From Anastrepha obliqua (lineage: Eukaryota; Arthropoda; Insecta; Diptera; Tephritidae), in assembly GCF_027943255.1 (NCBI RefSeq), contig NC_072895.1:77564001-77628000 (forward strand): 64,000 bases of DNA. Direction: 5' to 3'. Position 1 is the first letter of the stretch; every line of letters begins with the position of its first letter. The notes beneath the pieces are model-generated. The model was not told the DNA's origin and ran no database searches. It was given only the letters and a program-made list of their open reading frames with translations. Of the stretch, positions 21,416-33,423 are shown one piece after another. Position numbers and translations under genes: made by a program.

Positions 21416-24074
21416 CAGAAAAAAAGTTCGTTTTTGTAATGCAGTGTAATATTTTCCCTCTTATGTTGTGCTGTGTTATTGTGATTTACTGTGTCAGAGC
21501 CAGCTTTGAATAAATGGAAGCCCAAACTTCAGTAATTTTGTTATTGTCATAAGTGCCTCACCAGACAAGTTGAGCTCGTTTTGAATATAGAAGAGGTTTC
21601 AACTCCTCTACTTATCCAAAATTGACCGAGGCATATTCAACATTTATCCGACGTGTGAAGGTCTTCCGAGTGACATTAACTCCTCTTCACATGACCCTTT
21701 AAAACCCCGCTAATCTTACACCCCTTCCCCTCTGGTCACACCCTGTCGAAACACCCTGTTTTTGTTTTGTTTAGGTTTGCCTATAGTAATAAGTCAAAGT
21801 CATTAAAGAAATGGTTGTTGTGTATATTATTGGGCTTCGTCTATTAGATCTTAAAATGTTTTTAAAGTTTATGTTAGTACCTACAAGAACACCTTTAATA
21901 CTTAGAACAGAACCGGACCATTATTTCATTTCACCGGAAGTCTATAGCATCGTCCAAGCATACTCGACCACTGAAAACTAAAAATTTAAATATTTTACGG
22001 TGTTCTAGTCGGACTCCATACATCTAGTATTTTAGAAATCTAGTAATACCTTAAATCACCCTCTTCTAAATTCACACGCGCCCGTGTAGCAATTTATATG
22101 CGATAAGGTCCATAGCAGCTCTAACGTTGCAACTTTTAAAATAAATGAATTGTACTCTTATTATTAGTATTTGTGAGTGAAGCCAAAGTACATAATCACC
22201 TTTTAAGCTTATGGTGAAATGGCCTTTCTCGCTTTTGGAAGCAAATACTGGCTTAAAGTGCTTTATCAGGACTACAGGGAGGATGCAGGGCAGGCGTCGT
22301 ATCATAACTTTTTTGAACTGACGGGTGTGTAGTCCGGCGTATTAATTTCTTGGTAAACGACGGATAATACTCTCCCGAAAACTTGGCCATGTCCTATAAA
22401 TGGAGAGACTTAAAGTTTTATGATGCCTGCGAAGGATTTTTGATTTTTGTGACAGGAATGTATTCGATGGTTTACTATTGTACGCAACGGGGCGATTGCT
22501 ATTAGGCAAAAGAGCGGTAGTCAAGGGATGGGTAGTCCCGCGCAGTTCTTTCGGCTGTAGCAGTGATCTCTTGGGAAGGTGAGCGTTGAAACCAAATGTC
22601 ATGAGTCGTTTCTTAGGCCCTCGTACATATGTATCTACCCAGAAGGAGTACCAAGTTTCATTCAAATATTTGCATTTACTCGTGCTAATACTTGACAAGA
22701 ATATTCTTAATATTTTAAATCATGATGTGACGAAAATAAACGCAAGCTTCATGTCAAGTCTGGTTGAGCTTGTTGTCTTACTTGTTATTTTATATTTAGA
22801 GATGGTCTTATTTGTTTTGTTAAGGATTCTAAAAATACAGATATTAATTAAAATATCAAGGATTTTAAGTATTTTTTTATAATTTAAGGAATAAAACTCA
22901 ATATATTTCGGTATTTTATTATGGCTAGTGTTACAATTTTTTTGGAACATGATTACATTTACATATATTTCCCTACTGGCTTCAGAGCAGCGCATTCTGC
23001 CAACCAAATTTTTATGAATGGTTTCGATGATGTTTGTCTTAAAGATTTGTATCGTTTTTGGTCAATCCACATTATAATGGTCTTTAACAATACCTCCCAG
23101 CAAATTTTAAAGCGAAAAGCAAAGCAAAAGTTTTTTTTTTCTTTCCTAACTATTGAAAGTTTAAATCACTTTCAATGGGCCTATATACGACCCTTACCTG
23201 GGCAAGCAAATCTTTTTAGGTGTTTGTAATAAAACAAAATTTAAAATTAAGCAAAATTCAAAACGAAATTTGATATGGCAGAAGTTATACTAAAATACGA
23301 AATTAATGTCATATGGAACTGCGGCAACATCAACTTGAACCTTAACCCGGTACGCAAATGTTGCACTCGTTTTTTCTAGGACTTCTAGTGCAAAACTATC
23401 CCAATAAAGCGCCCTACCAGCTGATTTAGCCCTTTTTTTGGTGTGAAAAGTGTAACTTTTGCTTCCTTGATTTATGGTTTGTTTTTTGTGAAGCGATTCT
23501 TACTTGTTTGCCCTTTGTTTTCACCCCAACACTTAAGTAAATACTTACTCTTACATTCTGATGCAAAAGTTTATTTTCCGTTTCCTGTCAGGAACAATCA
23601 ATATACAGTTTCTTCTTCCGTTATTATTGTTGCACTGGTTTCGGTTTCGACTTTTTCGCTTGCTTCTGTTTTCGGTGGACATTGTTTTTCTTGCTTACAC
23701 TGCCATGTGTCGCAACACATGCTTGAATCAGTAGACGGACAGACCATGATCGAAAAGGTTATGGAAAAAGGAAGTACTGCGAATTTGTGAGTGCTTTTTA
23801 ATACTAAGTATGTACGTTTGTTCAGAGATTTTTGAGTAGACAACGTTTTGGGGGAAATAACTAAATACTGCATTTCTTGTATTTGCTTGCGGCTTTGGTT
23901 GCATTTGTTAAATAAATTGAATGTTTATATTTGGGTACTAATGATTGAGTTGCAATCATCGAACTGTCATCATCTTTCTGTATGGATATTATAATGTCCA
24001 CCTCCCATTTTAGTAGGGTTGCTCGAAACCGAATGTAAAACGTTTTACTACGTTATCAGTCACTTCTAAAAAAA
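21416..24074. other. AT-rich stretch with unsupported small ORFs
   Basis: Several open frames of 70-120 codons occur on both strands between 22070 and 23230 (e.g. 22342-22698 minus), but none resembles a known family. A CCCTTCCCC/ACACCCTG-rich patch lies at 21700-21750. Confidence 0.35.
23598..23747 (-). CDS. Possible small cysteine-containing ORF
   Basis: Unrecognised. A 49-codon minus-strand frame begins MVCPSTDSSMCCDTWQCKQE and continues KQCPPKTEASEKVETET: five cysteines in the first 24 residues, followed by a Glu/Thr-rich tail. An AG acceptor-like site (ATTCGCAG) precedes it. The opposite strand is also open (23443-23790), so coding status is uncertain. Confidence 0.2.
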   Translation of the reverse strand: MVCPSTDSSMCCDTWQCKQEKQCPPKTEASEKVETETSATIITEEETVY

Positions 24075-24504
24075 TTTCGGTGTGTAGTAATTAATTTAAT
24101 AATTGCCTCAAGATACGCTTCATCAAATGTTACGTGTGGTCAGTACTACTGTATGCAATGGAAATATAGGCCCTTAAAATCGCTGATTTCAATAGGCTAG
24201 AAGCGTTCGAAATGTGGCTGTACAGAAAAATTCAGAAAACACCGTGGACAGCTCACGTTTCAAACAACGAAGTACTAAGCCGAATAAATCAAAATAGACA
24301 ACTTTTAACCACAATTAAGCGAAGGAAGACAATATATTTGGGTCATATCCTCAGAAATTCAAACTACCAACTGCTGCAACTAATCTTGGAGGGCCATGGC
24401 TGCGAAACATTAGAAATTGGACGGGCTTGAGCAATATAAGAGAGTTATGGAACGTTGCCAGGGATAGAGAAACATTTGGTAATATAGTTAATAATATACA
24501 TTAA
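24075..24504 (+). pseudogene. Non-LTR retrotransposon ORF2, C-terminal end
   Basis: Readable in order: IRFIKCYVWSVLLYAMEI, ALKIADFNRLEAFEMWLYRK, IQKTPWTAHVSNNEVLSRIN, LLTTIKRRKTIYLGHILRNS, then after a frameshift near 24385 SWLRNIRNWTGLSNIRELW and a stop near 24504. This block follows the reverse-transcriptase domain in a common insect LINE type often annotated as endonuclease-reverse transcriptase (RTE-like). Clade assignment is from memory and tentative. At least one stop (MEI*ALK) and one frameshift are present. It is followed by an AT-rich tail with TATTTATTTATTTATT. Confidence 0.75.
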
Positions 24505-24884
24505 AAGATTGTATTTATTTATTTATTCGTTATATGTGAATCTAATCCAGTCAATTTATTTACATCAGCTTATTTTATAATTTTATGTACTTTTGCTCGA
24601 TCGCTAATCATTCGAAATCAAATATGCAAATAAAAAAGAAGAAGAAGTAGTTATTTGAGTAAGTTTATTTTTTCGGCGCAGTTGTGATTACTTATCGAGC
24701 TCAAAGATAATGTAGGATTGCTTAAGAACACTCGAACTCGCTTATGATTTAGATGTAGTTACACAACAACACTGGTGTCATCTGCCAACCACCAGTTTGT
24801 CTGTTTATGAAATTTGTGCATAAAAAATAAAACAAATTGAGTAACTCGCCAATTTCAACTGCCCTACAACCGCGTTGATTTTTG

Positions 24885-25005
24885 AGAATTTTTTTTGCTA
24901 ACGGTGTTGAGTGTTTTCTTCCATATAAAAATAATTTGGAGCACACTCGAAATGTTTCTAAAAATTCTGATTAAAAAGTTTTGATGAAAATTTGTTGAAT
25001 TTTTT
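24885..25005 (+). repeat. Dispersed AT-rich repeat (partner at 62285-62460)
   Basis: TTTTGCTAACGGTGTTGAGT, GTTTTCTTCCATATAAA and AAAATTCTGATTAAAAA occur here. The same modules occur near 62285-62460, one of them in inverted orientation. Nature unknown. Confidence 0.5.
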
Positions 25006-25135
25006 TTTTTTTTGATTTCCGCAAAGTACCTTGATTTATAGGGTCATATAGCATTTATGACTTCATCCAACATATATTTGCATGCTGACCAAGTATCTGG
25101 AAGAATATTTCTCACAAATAATAGGTTGACTTTTT

Positions 25136-25195
25136 GCCGCCCTTGGAAATAGCAAGGCTCCGAGTGTATTTCTGCCATAAACAAGTTCCTCAGGA
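25136..25195 (+). mobile_element. SINE body fragment
   Basis: CCGCCCTTGGAAATAGCAAG followed by CTCCGAGTGTATTTCTGCCA and AGTTCCTCA matches the middle of the tRNA-derived SINE (GGTCGCCCCTAGGAAGGCAA, CCTCCGAGTGTATTTCTGTC, AGCTCCTCA). Both ends are missing. Confidence 0.6.
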
Positions 25196-25334
25196 CGAAA
25201 ACTACTTTGAGAAAGCGCTCGACCAAAGATCTAACAAGAGATGTGCACATTAATTATATTAATTGTTTGGGGTAAACCTTCTTTATTTTTCGGCATAGTG
25301 TGCTTTTAAGCCTATACGTAGTGTATATATATCA

Positions 25335-25580
25335 AAGTTCTAGTTTAGTAATCCTTTCCGATACCCATTCGTTTCAATAATCACCTCCTCGTTTGAATAC
25401 TATATTTTTTGCGCCAGCCATTTCTGCAATTTGGGGAACACATCGTGTTTTGAGAGATCCGAGTGAGTCAAGTATGGTGAGTAGAGGGGATGTGAAACGA
25501 GTTGGAACCTCATTTCCATTAATTTTGCGACTGCAACTGCTGCGTTGTCGTGATGGAAAACGACTTCCTTAAAAATCACT
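25335..25580 (-). pseudogene. mariner transposase, C-terminal fragment
   Basis: The minus strand encodes FKEVVFHHDNAAVAVAKLME, MRFQLVSHPLYSPYLTHSD and DVFPKLQKWLAQKI, then, after a frame change, SNEEVIIETNGY. These correspond to the mariner second (HxDNAPAH) and third (PPYSPDLAPSD) catalytic blocks and the F.SNEEVI.E. stretch that follows. Key positions are decayed: SPDLAP is SPYLTH and four extra residues are present. Nothing N-terminal to the second aspartate is recognisable. No ends were found. Confidence 0.75.
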
Positions 25581-25925
25581 CGATTTTCTTGATTCAAACC
25601 AATGCCAAATACAAAGAAATAGACCGATCTGGCTGAAACTTGGGGTGTGGTCTTCCACGAGGTGCTACTAACTAAACATAACCTCAATAAGGGCCAATAG
25701 TGCCACATCTTTGTCTTTGCACGGAATTTTCAATGGAATATCGTATATATGTATATGATTAGGCACCTCTCGCTTGGCAATGGCAAACTTCCAGAAACTC
25801 GGATTATCCCACTTCACGGGATAAACGCCGCTGTTTGACATTGAAGATGTGTAAAACTAACCCGTTGCAAGGCTATAAATGCAGCCATTATTATATCATA
25901 CTAGTAGAACCTCAAAATATGTCTA

Positions 25926-26698
25926 ACAAAGCGTTTTTCAATAGGTGCTCTTAAACTTTTTTCCGATAGGGAGGGCGAACGACGCAATATTTTTTATTTT
26001 TCGCTTGTCATTTGTAAACTTCATTAGTATACATTTCATCATGGAACGCTACACACTTGAGCAACGATTGCAAATCGTGCAAATTTTTTATGAAAATAAT
26101 CGTTCTGTTGCTGCTACTTTAAGAGCAGATTTTCCGAAAAATCATCTTCAGTGATGAAGCTCACTTTTGGCTCAATGGCTTTGTCAACAAGCAAAATATG
26201 CGTTACTGGGCAGAAAGCAATCCACACGGCATTCATGAGGCACCGTTGCATCCCGAAAAAATCACTGTTTGGTGCGGTTTACATGCCGGCGGCGTAATTG
26301 ACCCATATTTTTTCGTTGACGAGAACGATCGCCACGTTACTGTGAATGGAAATCGATACCGCGACATGATAAACGATTATTTTTGGCCGCAATTGAATGG
26401 TATGTGAAGTCATTGGTCTACTGTAACAAGCCGGCGACGATTTGTGAGCTCAGAGCCAATATTGAACGCGAAATTGCTGGAATTTCGGCCGATTTATGCA
26501 AAAGAGTGGTCGAAAATTGGGTTCAACGATTGGACTTCGTAAAACGTGCACGCGGTGGTCATGCAAAAGAAATCGAATTTCATACTTAAATGTATATGTT
26601 CAAACTCGATAATAAAAAAAAAAATAGTTAAAAAAGTCAAACCATTTGTGTTTTATTCAAAAACAAAGTTGAAGCGCTCTTACTGAAAAACGCTTTAG
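25926..26698 (+). mobile_element. DD41D-type element, both ends kept, deleted twice
   Basis: TA at 25924-25925 and 26699-26700 bracket 773 bases. The left end reads ACAAAGCGTTTTTCAATAGG; the right end, read from the other strand, reads CTAAAGCGTTTTTCAGTAAG. The terminal repeats match at 16 of the first 18 positions. The ends differ from those of the 16453 copy, so this is a separate lineage within the DD41D group. Confidence 0.88.
26041..26589 (+). pseudogene. DD41D-type transposase with two internal deletions
   Basis: Starts MERYTLEQRLQIVQIFYENN and RSVAATLRAD, then jumps to KIIFSDEAHFWLNGFVNKQN, so the DNA-binding region after the first helix is missing. The first catalytic D is present, followed by ITVWCGLHAGGVIDPYFFV and VTVNGNRYRDMINDYFWP. 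At about 26398 a second deletion removes the QQDGATCHTA and SCDLTPLDYF blocks, and the sequence continues KSLVYCNKPATICELRANI to FVKRARGGHAKEIEF and a stop at 26587-26589. Without the second and third catalytic residues it cannot be active. Confidence 0.88.
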
Positions 26699-26964
26699 TA
26701 ATTAAAAGTAATTTCAACTAATTAAATACCATAAAAAGATCAAGTTTAAATTTTAAAATATTAACGCTAAAATCAATAACATTACAGTAAATACTAAACA
26801 ATCGGGCACATCGTCCAAACAGGTCCATTCAACTATTAATTTGGTTTGTTGAAATTGAAATTTGAAAGGTCGAGCCAAGAAGCACCGAAAAATTTGATCA
26901 AAAGCCCATTTAAAGCTTTGGGAAGTGAAAGAGTAGATAGTCAAAGAAGAAAGGAGAGAAGTAA

Positions 26965-28690
26965 CGTAAGGAAAAATATAGGATTGAAAAGAGACCTGTG
27001 GGAATTTTCCGGAATCTTTGATAAATCTGAAAATATCCTCCAGTTTGAGAAAACGAATTTTACTTGTTCTCATCGGGATATAAAATTCGTAGCCTTGGTC
27101 TAGCAAATGCAGCAAACTCACAAAGAAAATGCTCAGTGCCATTCGCTTCCTCTAAGCAATACAGGCAAATCGGTGACCCCATAGGTTGTGCCCTGTAATA
27201 ATACCGACCATCAATCCTTCCATGCTTTAGAAGAAGTTTCGACAGTTTTCTGTTCGAGCTTGTCACAAAGTACTTTGCAGTTTTGCAGCGTTCCAGACCG
27301 GACCGGACTCGGCAGAATAAAACACTGCAAGACAAAGTGCATATGTGCTCGGATGGTATGTAGATATCGCGGAACCTGGAATCTGTTTAGATATGAATCA
27401 TATAATTCGGAGTATTTGGCGGCAAAAAAAATAAATGTTTTAATAGAGAAACGTGGAATTCTCTCAACTGAATCGTAATCGTCGTAACCCGAAACTTGTG
27501 CTCCATAAAACATGATCGACATAAATTTTTAGTTTATTCGATATGCAGATTCGAGGATTATTATATTTAAGCCAGGTTGCATTGATAGCGGTTTTAGAGT
27601 CAGCAAGCTTCAGACTTAAGAGTTTTGTATAAGAGAGGTTATATGTACGTGAGGTTAGTATGTAAAGAGAGGTTAGCACTACGCCCAGACATTTATATTC
27701 GTTAACAATCTCGATATTCTCGTCGCCAAACTTCAAATTATAAGAAGAAGAAATTTTGCTACATTCCCTAAGTATCATACATTTGGACTTGGTAAAATTT
27801 ATTTTAAGGCACCATTGAATGGACAAACAAAAGTTCGTCATGGAACCAAATATGATTTGAATTATTTTCTTACAGCAATTTTAAGATTTCTATCATATGG
27901 GTAGAGAGGCCATATGATGCTAATTTGTAAAAAAGCATACTTCTAGCTATTGTATCAAAGGCACTTGAAAAGTCAACAAAGAAGGTAAAAGTTTTCTTGT
28001 TTGCTTTGAAATTCAAATGCACGATTGATACCTCTTTTAAAGGTTATTGTAGAATATCCCTTGCGAAATCCAGCTTGAAACTCTGTAATGATTTTGTTCA
28101 AATCGATCCAAATATTAATGCGTGTTAACAGAAGCCCAGTAAAACTTGTATATAGAGTGTCAGACAGAGAGAGTCCTCTATAATTTTCCGCGATACCGGG
28201 GTCAACCATTTTAAATAGACAAACCATCACCGCCCTTCGGAATAAAGGGGATATTTGTTTCTTTAAGTAGACAAGAAACCTACTGCTGGAGATTTATAAA
28301 ATTCATAGCTAATCTGATCAAGGCCACAAGCTTTATTATTTTTTGATTTCTTATGTCTAAATAACATTCCGTGCATTCCAAAAGGAGAATCTAGGGAAAG
28401 AAAGTGTGTCATCCTGGCAGTATTAAGTGCTTTAAAATCTTTGTAAAAATCAGACAGAGGAGGAGAATTACGAGTATGTACCCTGGACGGAACTGAGTTT
28501 ATCCTCCAGTGTTCAAATGGTTTTGGGGTAAACAAATTATTAGTTATTTGTAAACCTGTGTTGCTTCCGAAGGCATTAGCCATTTAGTAAAGTCTCTCTT
28601 TTCAAAATGTAAAGAATTTAAGTAAACTTTTACACTTTTTTAATATCATCATAATCAGACTCAGGAAGAAATTTGGTTTGAACAATAAAA
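26965..28690 (-). pseudogene. Non-LTR retrotransposon ORF2 remnant (RT to C-terminus)
   Basis: Minus-strand remains in several frames, 5' to 3': KKSKNNKACGLDQISYEFYK (about 28340), the reverse-transcriptase block NYRGLSLSDTLYTSFTGLLL with ITEFQAGFRKGYSTI (28230-27973), then WCLKINFTKSKCMILR and YNLKFGDENIEIVNEYKCLG (27841-27464), the thumb-like region with IMFYGAQVSGYDDYDSVERI, and the C-terminal zinc-knuckle-like CLYCLEEANGTEHFLCEF with ARPRLRIL and LEDIFRFIKDSGKF to about 26965. The stretch that should hold the YADD active site (about 27850-27970) is deleted or unreadable. LINE identity is clear; the clade is not assigned. Confidence 0.85.
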
Positions 28691-30324
28691 TTAATCATTG
28701 ATATTTTTTTTTAAGATAATCCCTTATAAATGTTGGCCGCAACTGCACCGAAATTCGGCCATTCGTAAACACCTAATTCGCATGACGTATACTTGTTTTT
28801 TCCTTTTATTTGATATGTGTGTTTTTATACAATGGTTTATTATGAGTGTCAGTTCAAACAAAATATTTTAAACGCTAAGTAATTCATAATCATATGTGTC
28901 TAAATTGACTGCATAAACTTTTGGCGCAGAAATTGTTTTTCCCTTTGTTAATTTTCTATTACATACTAGTGATGCACCATTGCATTTTGCTATTGCAGTG
29001 ACTTTTTTCCAGAAAGGACGGTGACATGAAGTGTATTGGAAGTATCCTACAAGCTTAGACATTACGAAGAAATTCGAAGGCTTATCATTACATTATGACG
29101 TAGACATTTTGATTTCAATCATTAGCTTAGTTCTCACATAGATTTGTAGCCTAAATGTGTCAAATTCTAAGCAGACTTTCAAGTTAAAGCAAAGAACTTG
29201 TAAACGTCTGTCTATTGCGCAAAGGCAGTTGGTTATTGCGAAATCAAACCATATGAATGCCAACCAAGCCAATAAAATCTCCAGAAAGCTTTCCAGGCCT
29301 GCTTTTACGATGCTACTGGTTTTCGTGGCGAATAGCTTGTTGCTCGGAAGGCCAACAAGAGTATGTTGAATACATTTTAAACGGGATGCGCAAACACCAA
29401 CGTTACGTTTGACAATCCCGAAAAGGTTCAAAAACAATGAAGCCTTTGTGCTGGTCCGGCGCATAGAATGTGAGAGTGAAGAGCACGAGCAGTTGCTGGT
29501 TTCAAAGCGTGTGACATGCGCTCCAACGTCGTACCCAACACATTTGCAACTAGCTCGCACACAGTTTCGTACAAACGCATATTTAAAATGCATACTGTTA
29601 AATCCAGAAAGCGCTCTTATACGCCCACACGCTTTGAAATAAAAAGCTTTCGCTCTTTCTCTTTTCCACTCTCATTCTACCCGCTGAGCTGTAGAAGAGT
29701 TTGTCTAATTATGGTCTCGGTGGTGCCAATATTTAGAAACACTTCAGTTACGATTGTTAAATTCGCACAGCAATCACCAGCAGAAACAGAAAAGTCTCCT
29801 GAAGCATGCTTTCAGGCGCATAAGCTGAAATAGCAAGCACACAATGCGGTTGAGAAATGAAAACGAGAGCAATCGCTTATTGCTAGCACATGTCATTACG
29901 AGTGCAGCCACGCTGCCGAATGCGGCAATGTGCGCTGCTTAAAGCTCAACATCAAGTTTAGGAGTTAAGACTCTAGGATGCATTACAAAATATTTCCAAG
30001 GCAGACATAAAAGTGAGGTCAACGGAAGCAGACCAAACGCTCATGGAACGGAGTAGTGCCTGCTGGGCTGAACTCTATTTTACTGGTAAGGAGAAGCAAA
30101 TAAAAAACTTGAAGGCACCAAGGCACGTGATAAAAGACGAAGGAGCTTTAAAAGTAATCAATGCCCAAGCAACCAGATAATATATATTCCGTGGTGAAAT
30201 AGGATTAGCGGAGTTTGGCTCTGATTACTATAGAAAGTCAACTGCGACTGTAATCAAGTGTTCGTGACCGGTGTGCTTGGCGGCTGGCGGTATCCGAGGC
30301 ACCCGAAGCAGAATTTGAACTTAG

Positions 30325-30504
30325 TTCGTGTTAACACTCGTGCCTTGTGCTCGTTACTGGGGATCTGTGCTGGGAATACTTGTCATTTCCACCACCCTCG
30401 TGGCATTCACTACAGGAGTTGCCGGCGTCATTGCAGCGCTGGTTCCGTTGTCGCCGACTTCGCTGCCTGATGCCAGCCTGCGGCCAATTTATTCATTGAA
30501 ATAG
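30325..30504 (+). CDS. Possible membrane-segment exon (no ATG, ends at stop)
   Basis: An unrecognised frame is open from after the stop at 30322-30324 to TAG at 30502-30504 and contains no ATG. It reads FVLTLVPCARYWGSVLGILV then ISTTLVAFTTGVAGVIAALV and PLSPTSLPDASLRPIY: about 30 hydrophobic or small residues followed by a Pro/Ser-rich tail. If real it would be a last coding exon spliced in at an acceptor such as AACTTAG (30324). Two other frames are open across the same bases, so this is weak. Confidence 0.2.
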   Translation, partial: FVLTLVPCARYWGSVLGILVISTTLVAFTTGVAGVIAALVPLSPTSLPDASLRPIYSLK

Positions 30505-30526
30505 CACCGCACAGCTGTGTTGGAGC

Positions 30527-30560
30527 TCAGTTGCTGACAGTTGGTCGGTGTGAGTGGTTG
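30527..30560 (+). promoter_or_regulatory. Candidate core promoter: initiator plus DPE
   Basis: TCAGTT at 30527-30532 matches the insect initiator TCAKTY, with A+1 at 30529. GGTTG at 30556-30560 lies at +28 to +32 and matches the downstream promoter element RGWYV at the required spacing. No TATA box lies about 30 bases upstream, as expected for DPE promoters. A GTGAGT donor-like site follows at about 30629. Confidence 0.45.
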
Positions 30561-32758
30561 CTGATTTGTTCCCATATTTCAACTAAAGCCAAGTGTGTTT
30601 ATATGTGTGACACTGTATTCAGTGCTTGAGTGAGTTGTTTAATTGGAATAAAACAATAAGAGAATTCAATTCAGTGTAACGGTCTTAGCATCATTAAATA
30701 AGGCAACTAAAGGCTAAAAAAATCATTACAATACATACTTCAATTAAATCGAATTGAAATTAATTGAAGCACAAGCGCAGAGACAATAAAAAATTGACAC
30801 ATATGTGAGCCTTTTATACAAAATAAGCAAGACAAAATGTGCATATTAAGTGAGATTTTATGAACAGTAAATTATATGAAAGTATACAAAATTTATTAAA
30901 TGAACTTAGCATATGTCACTACGTACTGATATAGTGGAGAAGCTGTACAACTGAAGCAACTAATTTGTGACTCCAGATGCGCACAAAAAATGGTTGATTT
31001 TTAATTGTATATATGAATCTAGTCAGTTTACCATTTGCCTTGAAAAGTAGAAGAAAGTGAGGAAAACTTGCTACACTAATACCATGTTGCTGTTACAAGT
31101 TCACCAGGAAACACCAACAATATCCTAAAACAACGTTCGCCTTACTTGTACAAAAAATTACTTTCACTGCCGTTCTCCGACTTTCCGTCGCATACCATCC
31201 GGGTATTAACAAACTTACTCATAGTGCAGATTTTTACTGTTTTGCTAAAAGAATATGCAATTTCACACTCGAAAACAAAACAAACTACAGCAGGCAACGT
31301 CACCACCGCCATCGTGAACGACGAGATCGAATCAACACACACAGTTGAAGCAGAAACTTCTAGGAAAATAAGCAAGCAAAGAGGAGGCGACCTAGCAAAG
31401 CTGCTAAAACAGCCAAAGTAACAAAGCGAACTCCACAGGCGAGATGACAAAATCAACAACTTCATACAGTCAAACAGTCAGGAACTGCACACAAGCCCAT
31501 AGTCGAGGCGGTCGGCAAGCAGTCGACAGTGCAGAGGAAAGGACGCATATCGAGATAAAATCGTATGGAGTAGCTGTCGCAATAGTCGGGTGAACAAGTA
31601 ATAAAATATGTTACTTTTGTGGCAAATTTCCTACTTCTAAACGCTTTAAAATGCTGCACGGAGAAGGGGAAGCAAGCTGTGCCGCAAGATGCGGCATTAA
31701 AAGTAGAAAAGCTCTCAATGACGTTGCATCTAAAAAATGGAAAGAATGCAACGTTGACTGCAAACGGCAAAGGAGCCATGCAATATTGGTCTTAGAATAT
31801 GCCGCGGAAATAGCCTGAATACAACGGCGCACGAACTAAGCGCAAATACAATGAAAGCTGTAACAAGACAGAAATGTGGGCGTACTGAATAAAAACGTAA
31901 GTGGCGTCGCCGCAGTGCCTTAGCCGCTGTAATGGGAAAATAAAAAGCTAAAGCGGCAACAAAATCAAGGGAGCAGAGTTCCTGTACATAAAAAAATAGA
32001 ATGAAATAATAGAGGGTAAATAAAGCGTTATCGCAGTGCAGCATGAAGAATGTATAGCCAAAGCACAGGAACATGGAACTTCAGTCGAGAGCAAGGGGTA
32101 GATGTATAGGATGAACGCTCAGGCTGCTTTGATTGTATGTCGCATACTCTTACATACAGCCATACTTAGAGATGAGTGCAAGCTTAAATTTGAGTACATG
32201 CATCAGAAGGCTCAAAAGGCTATGCTAATGTTTGATGTCGAATTAATTGTGCATGGCACAATTACAAGCAGAAATATATATGTATGGTATGTCTGTAAGT
32301 AATACGTAAATGCTCTAGCATGTTGGTGACTGACTTGGAGCGGCTAACGCTACACAATGCCTGCTTTCGTTGTCGACTGCATAAGTAAAGGCAGTGTGAG
32401 ACTGTTGTCCTTGTTTTTAAGCTGTCGCTGATACTTTTGTGGAAAGAAAAAAGTTCCTGAATGAATTGCAAACAAGGCGTAAGGAAGCAAAGTGACAAGA
32501 GATGATAATGACGAAACTGATGATGACAATTGTGCAATAAGTGGTGATGAGTCATTGAGTTCGGGCACTGATTCGTCTACAAAGCCACTTGAAAGATAAT
32601 GCGGTGCTAATTCAAAGGTGAGTTTGTGGAAAATTTTCAAATGCTAATGACAAACATTGTTTGCGAAGATAATATTTTATTCCTTTTAAGTACGATATTA
32701 TGCATATTGAGCATTGAGGTGGAGATGTTTCAGGAAGAGAATAGGTAGACACTTGTAT

Positions 32759-32888
32759 GCACAATGTACAATACAAATGTACAATCTACCTATTCACACA
32801 TAGAAAATTTAGTAGCTAAAAATGTACAATGTACAATACAAATGTACAATCTACAAAGACGCACATAGTCAATTTAGTGACTAAAAAT
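32759..32888 (+). repeat. Two-copy tandem repeat, about 65 bp unit
   Basis: The unit AATGTACAATACAAATGTAC, AATCTAC, then CACATAG...AATTTAGT, CTAAAAATG occurs at about 32763-32824 and again at 32826-32888 with a few substitutions. TGTACA-type words are also repeated within the unit. Confidence 0.8.
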
Positions 32889-33423
32889 GCTGGCGAGAGT
32901 TATTGATCTAAGTAGGGATCAACTCAAGCTCAACTACAAGTTATAGGAAAAGAAATAATGATAGTGTTCGTATGCTAAATAACTAACGAAAATACTAAAA
33001 CAAAAATTAAATTATAAAGGCATCACATATTGACAAGCTTGGACTATTTATTTCACCTTTTTTAATTTGATTTTTTCTTATATAAATGAGCTATGTAATC
33101 CATACCAAAGACCATATTAATCCAGGTTTCATACTTTGAGTTGGTAACAATTTATAAAGATTCCGCAAATTTTCTAACTTTTCAATTAAAATTTTCTAAA
33201 AAGTTTGGTGCAAGTGCGAAGTGGTTCGAAATTCTCATTGATTTTTAATAATGAATCAAAAGTGGAGATTTTTGTTGGTTTTGAATGTTGGAAACTTGGA
33301 TTTATGTGGTTTTTGTTATAGAATGAAATATATTTTTCCGAAAAAAAAAATTACAATTTAAGTTTTTACGATGCCCAACGCGTTCAGTAAACGATACACA
33401 TAGTTTTAATACATACAATCATA

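Larger units (their letters stand above)
28691..33423. other. Long stretch without named gene; GC-richer islands
   Basis: Composition rises around 29150-29650, 30240-30560 and 31140-32600. Many overlapping open frames exist there on both strands (for instance 29093-29593 minus and 31730-32074 minus), but none matches a family I recognise, and codon patterns do not favour one strand. A core-promoter candidate, a membrane-like ORF and a short tandem repeat in this interval are listed separately. The region could include untranslated exons of a host gene. Confidence 0.35.

Noticed and set aside
29093..29593. 166-codon minus-strand open frame
   Set aside because: Both strands are open across this region, and no family resemblance or codon preference distinguishes it.
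31146..32640. Series of overlapping 90-110 codon frames on both strands
   Set aside because: Mutually overlapping in several frames, without homology or start and splice support; more likely untranslated or intergenic DNA.
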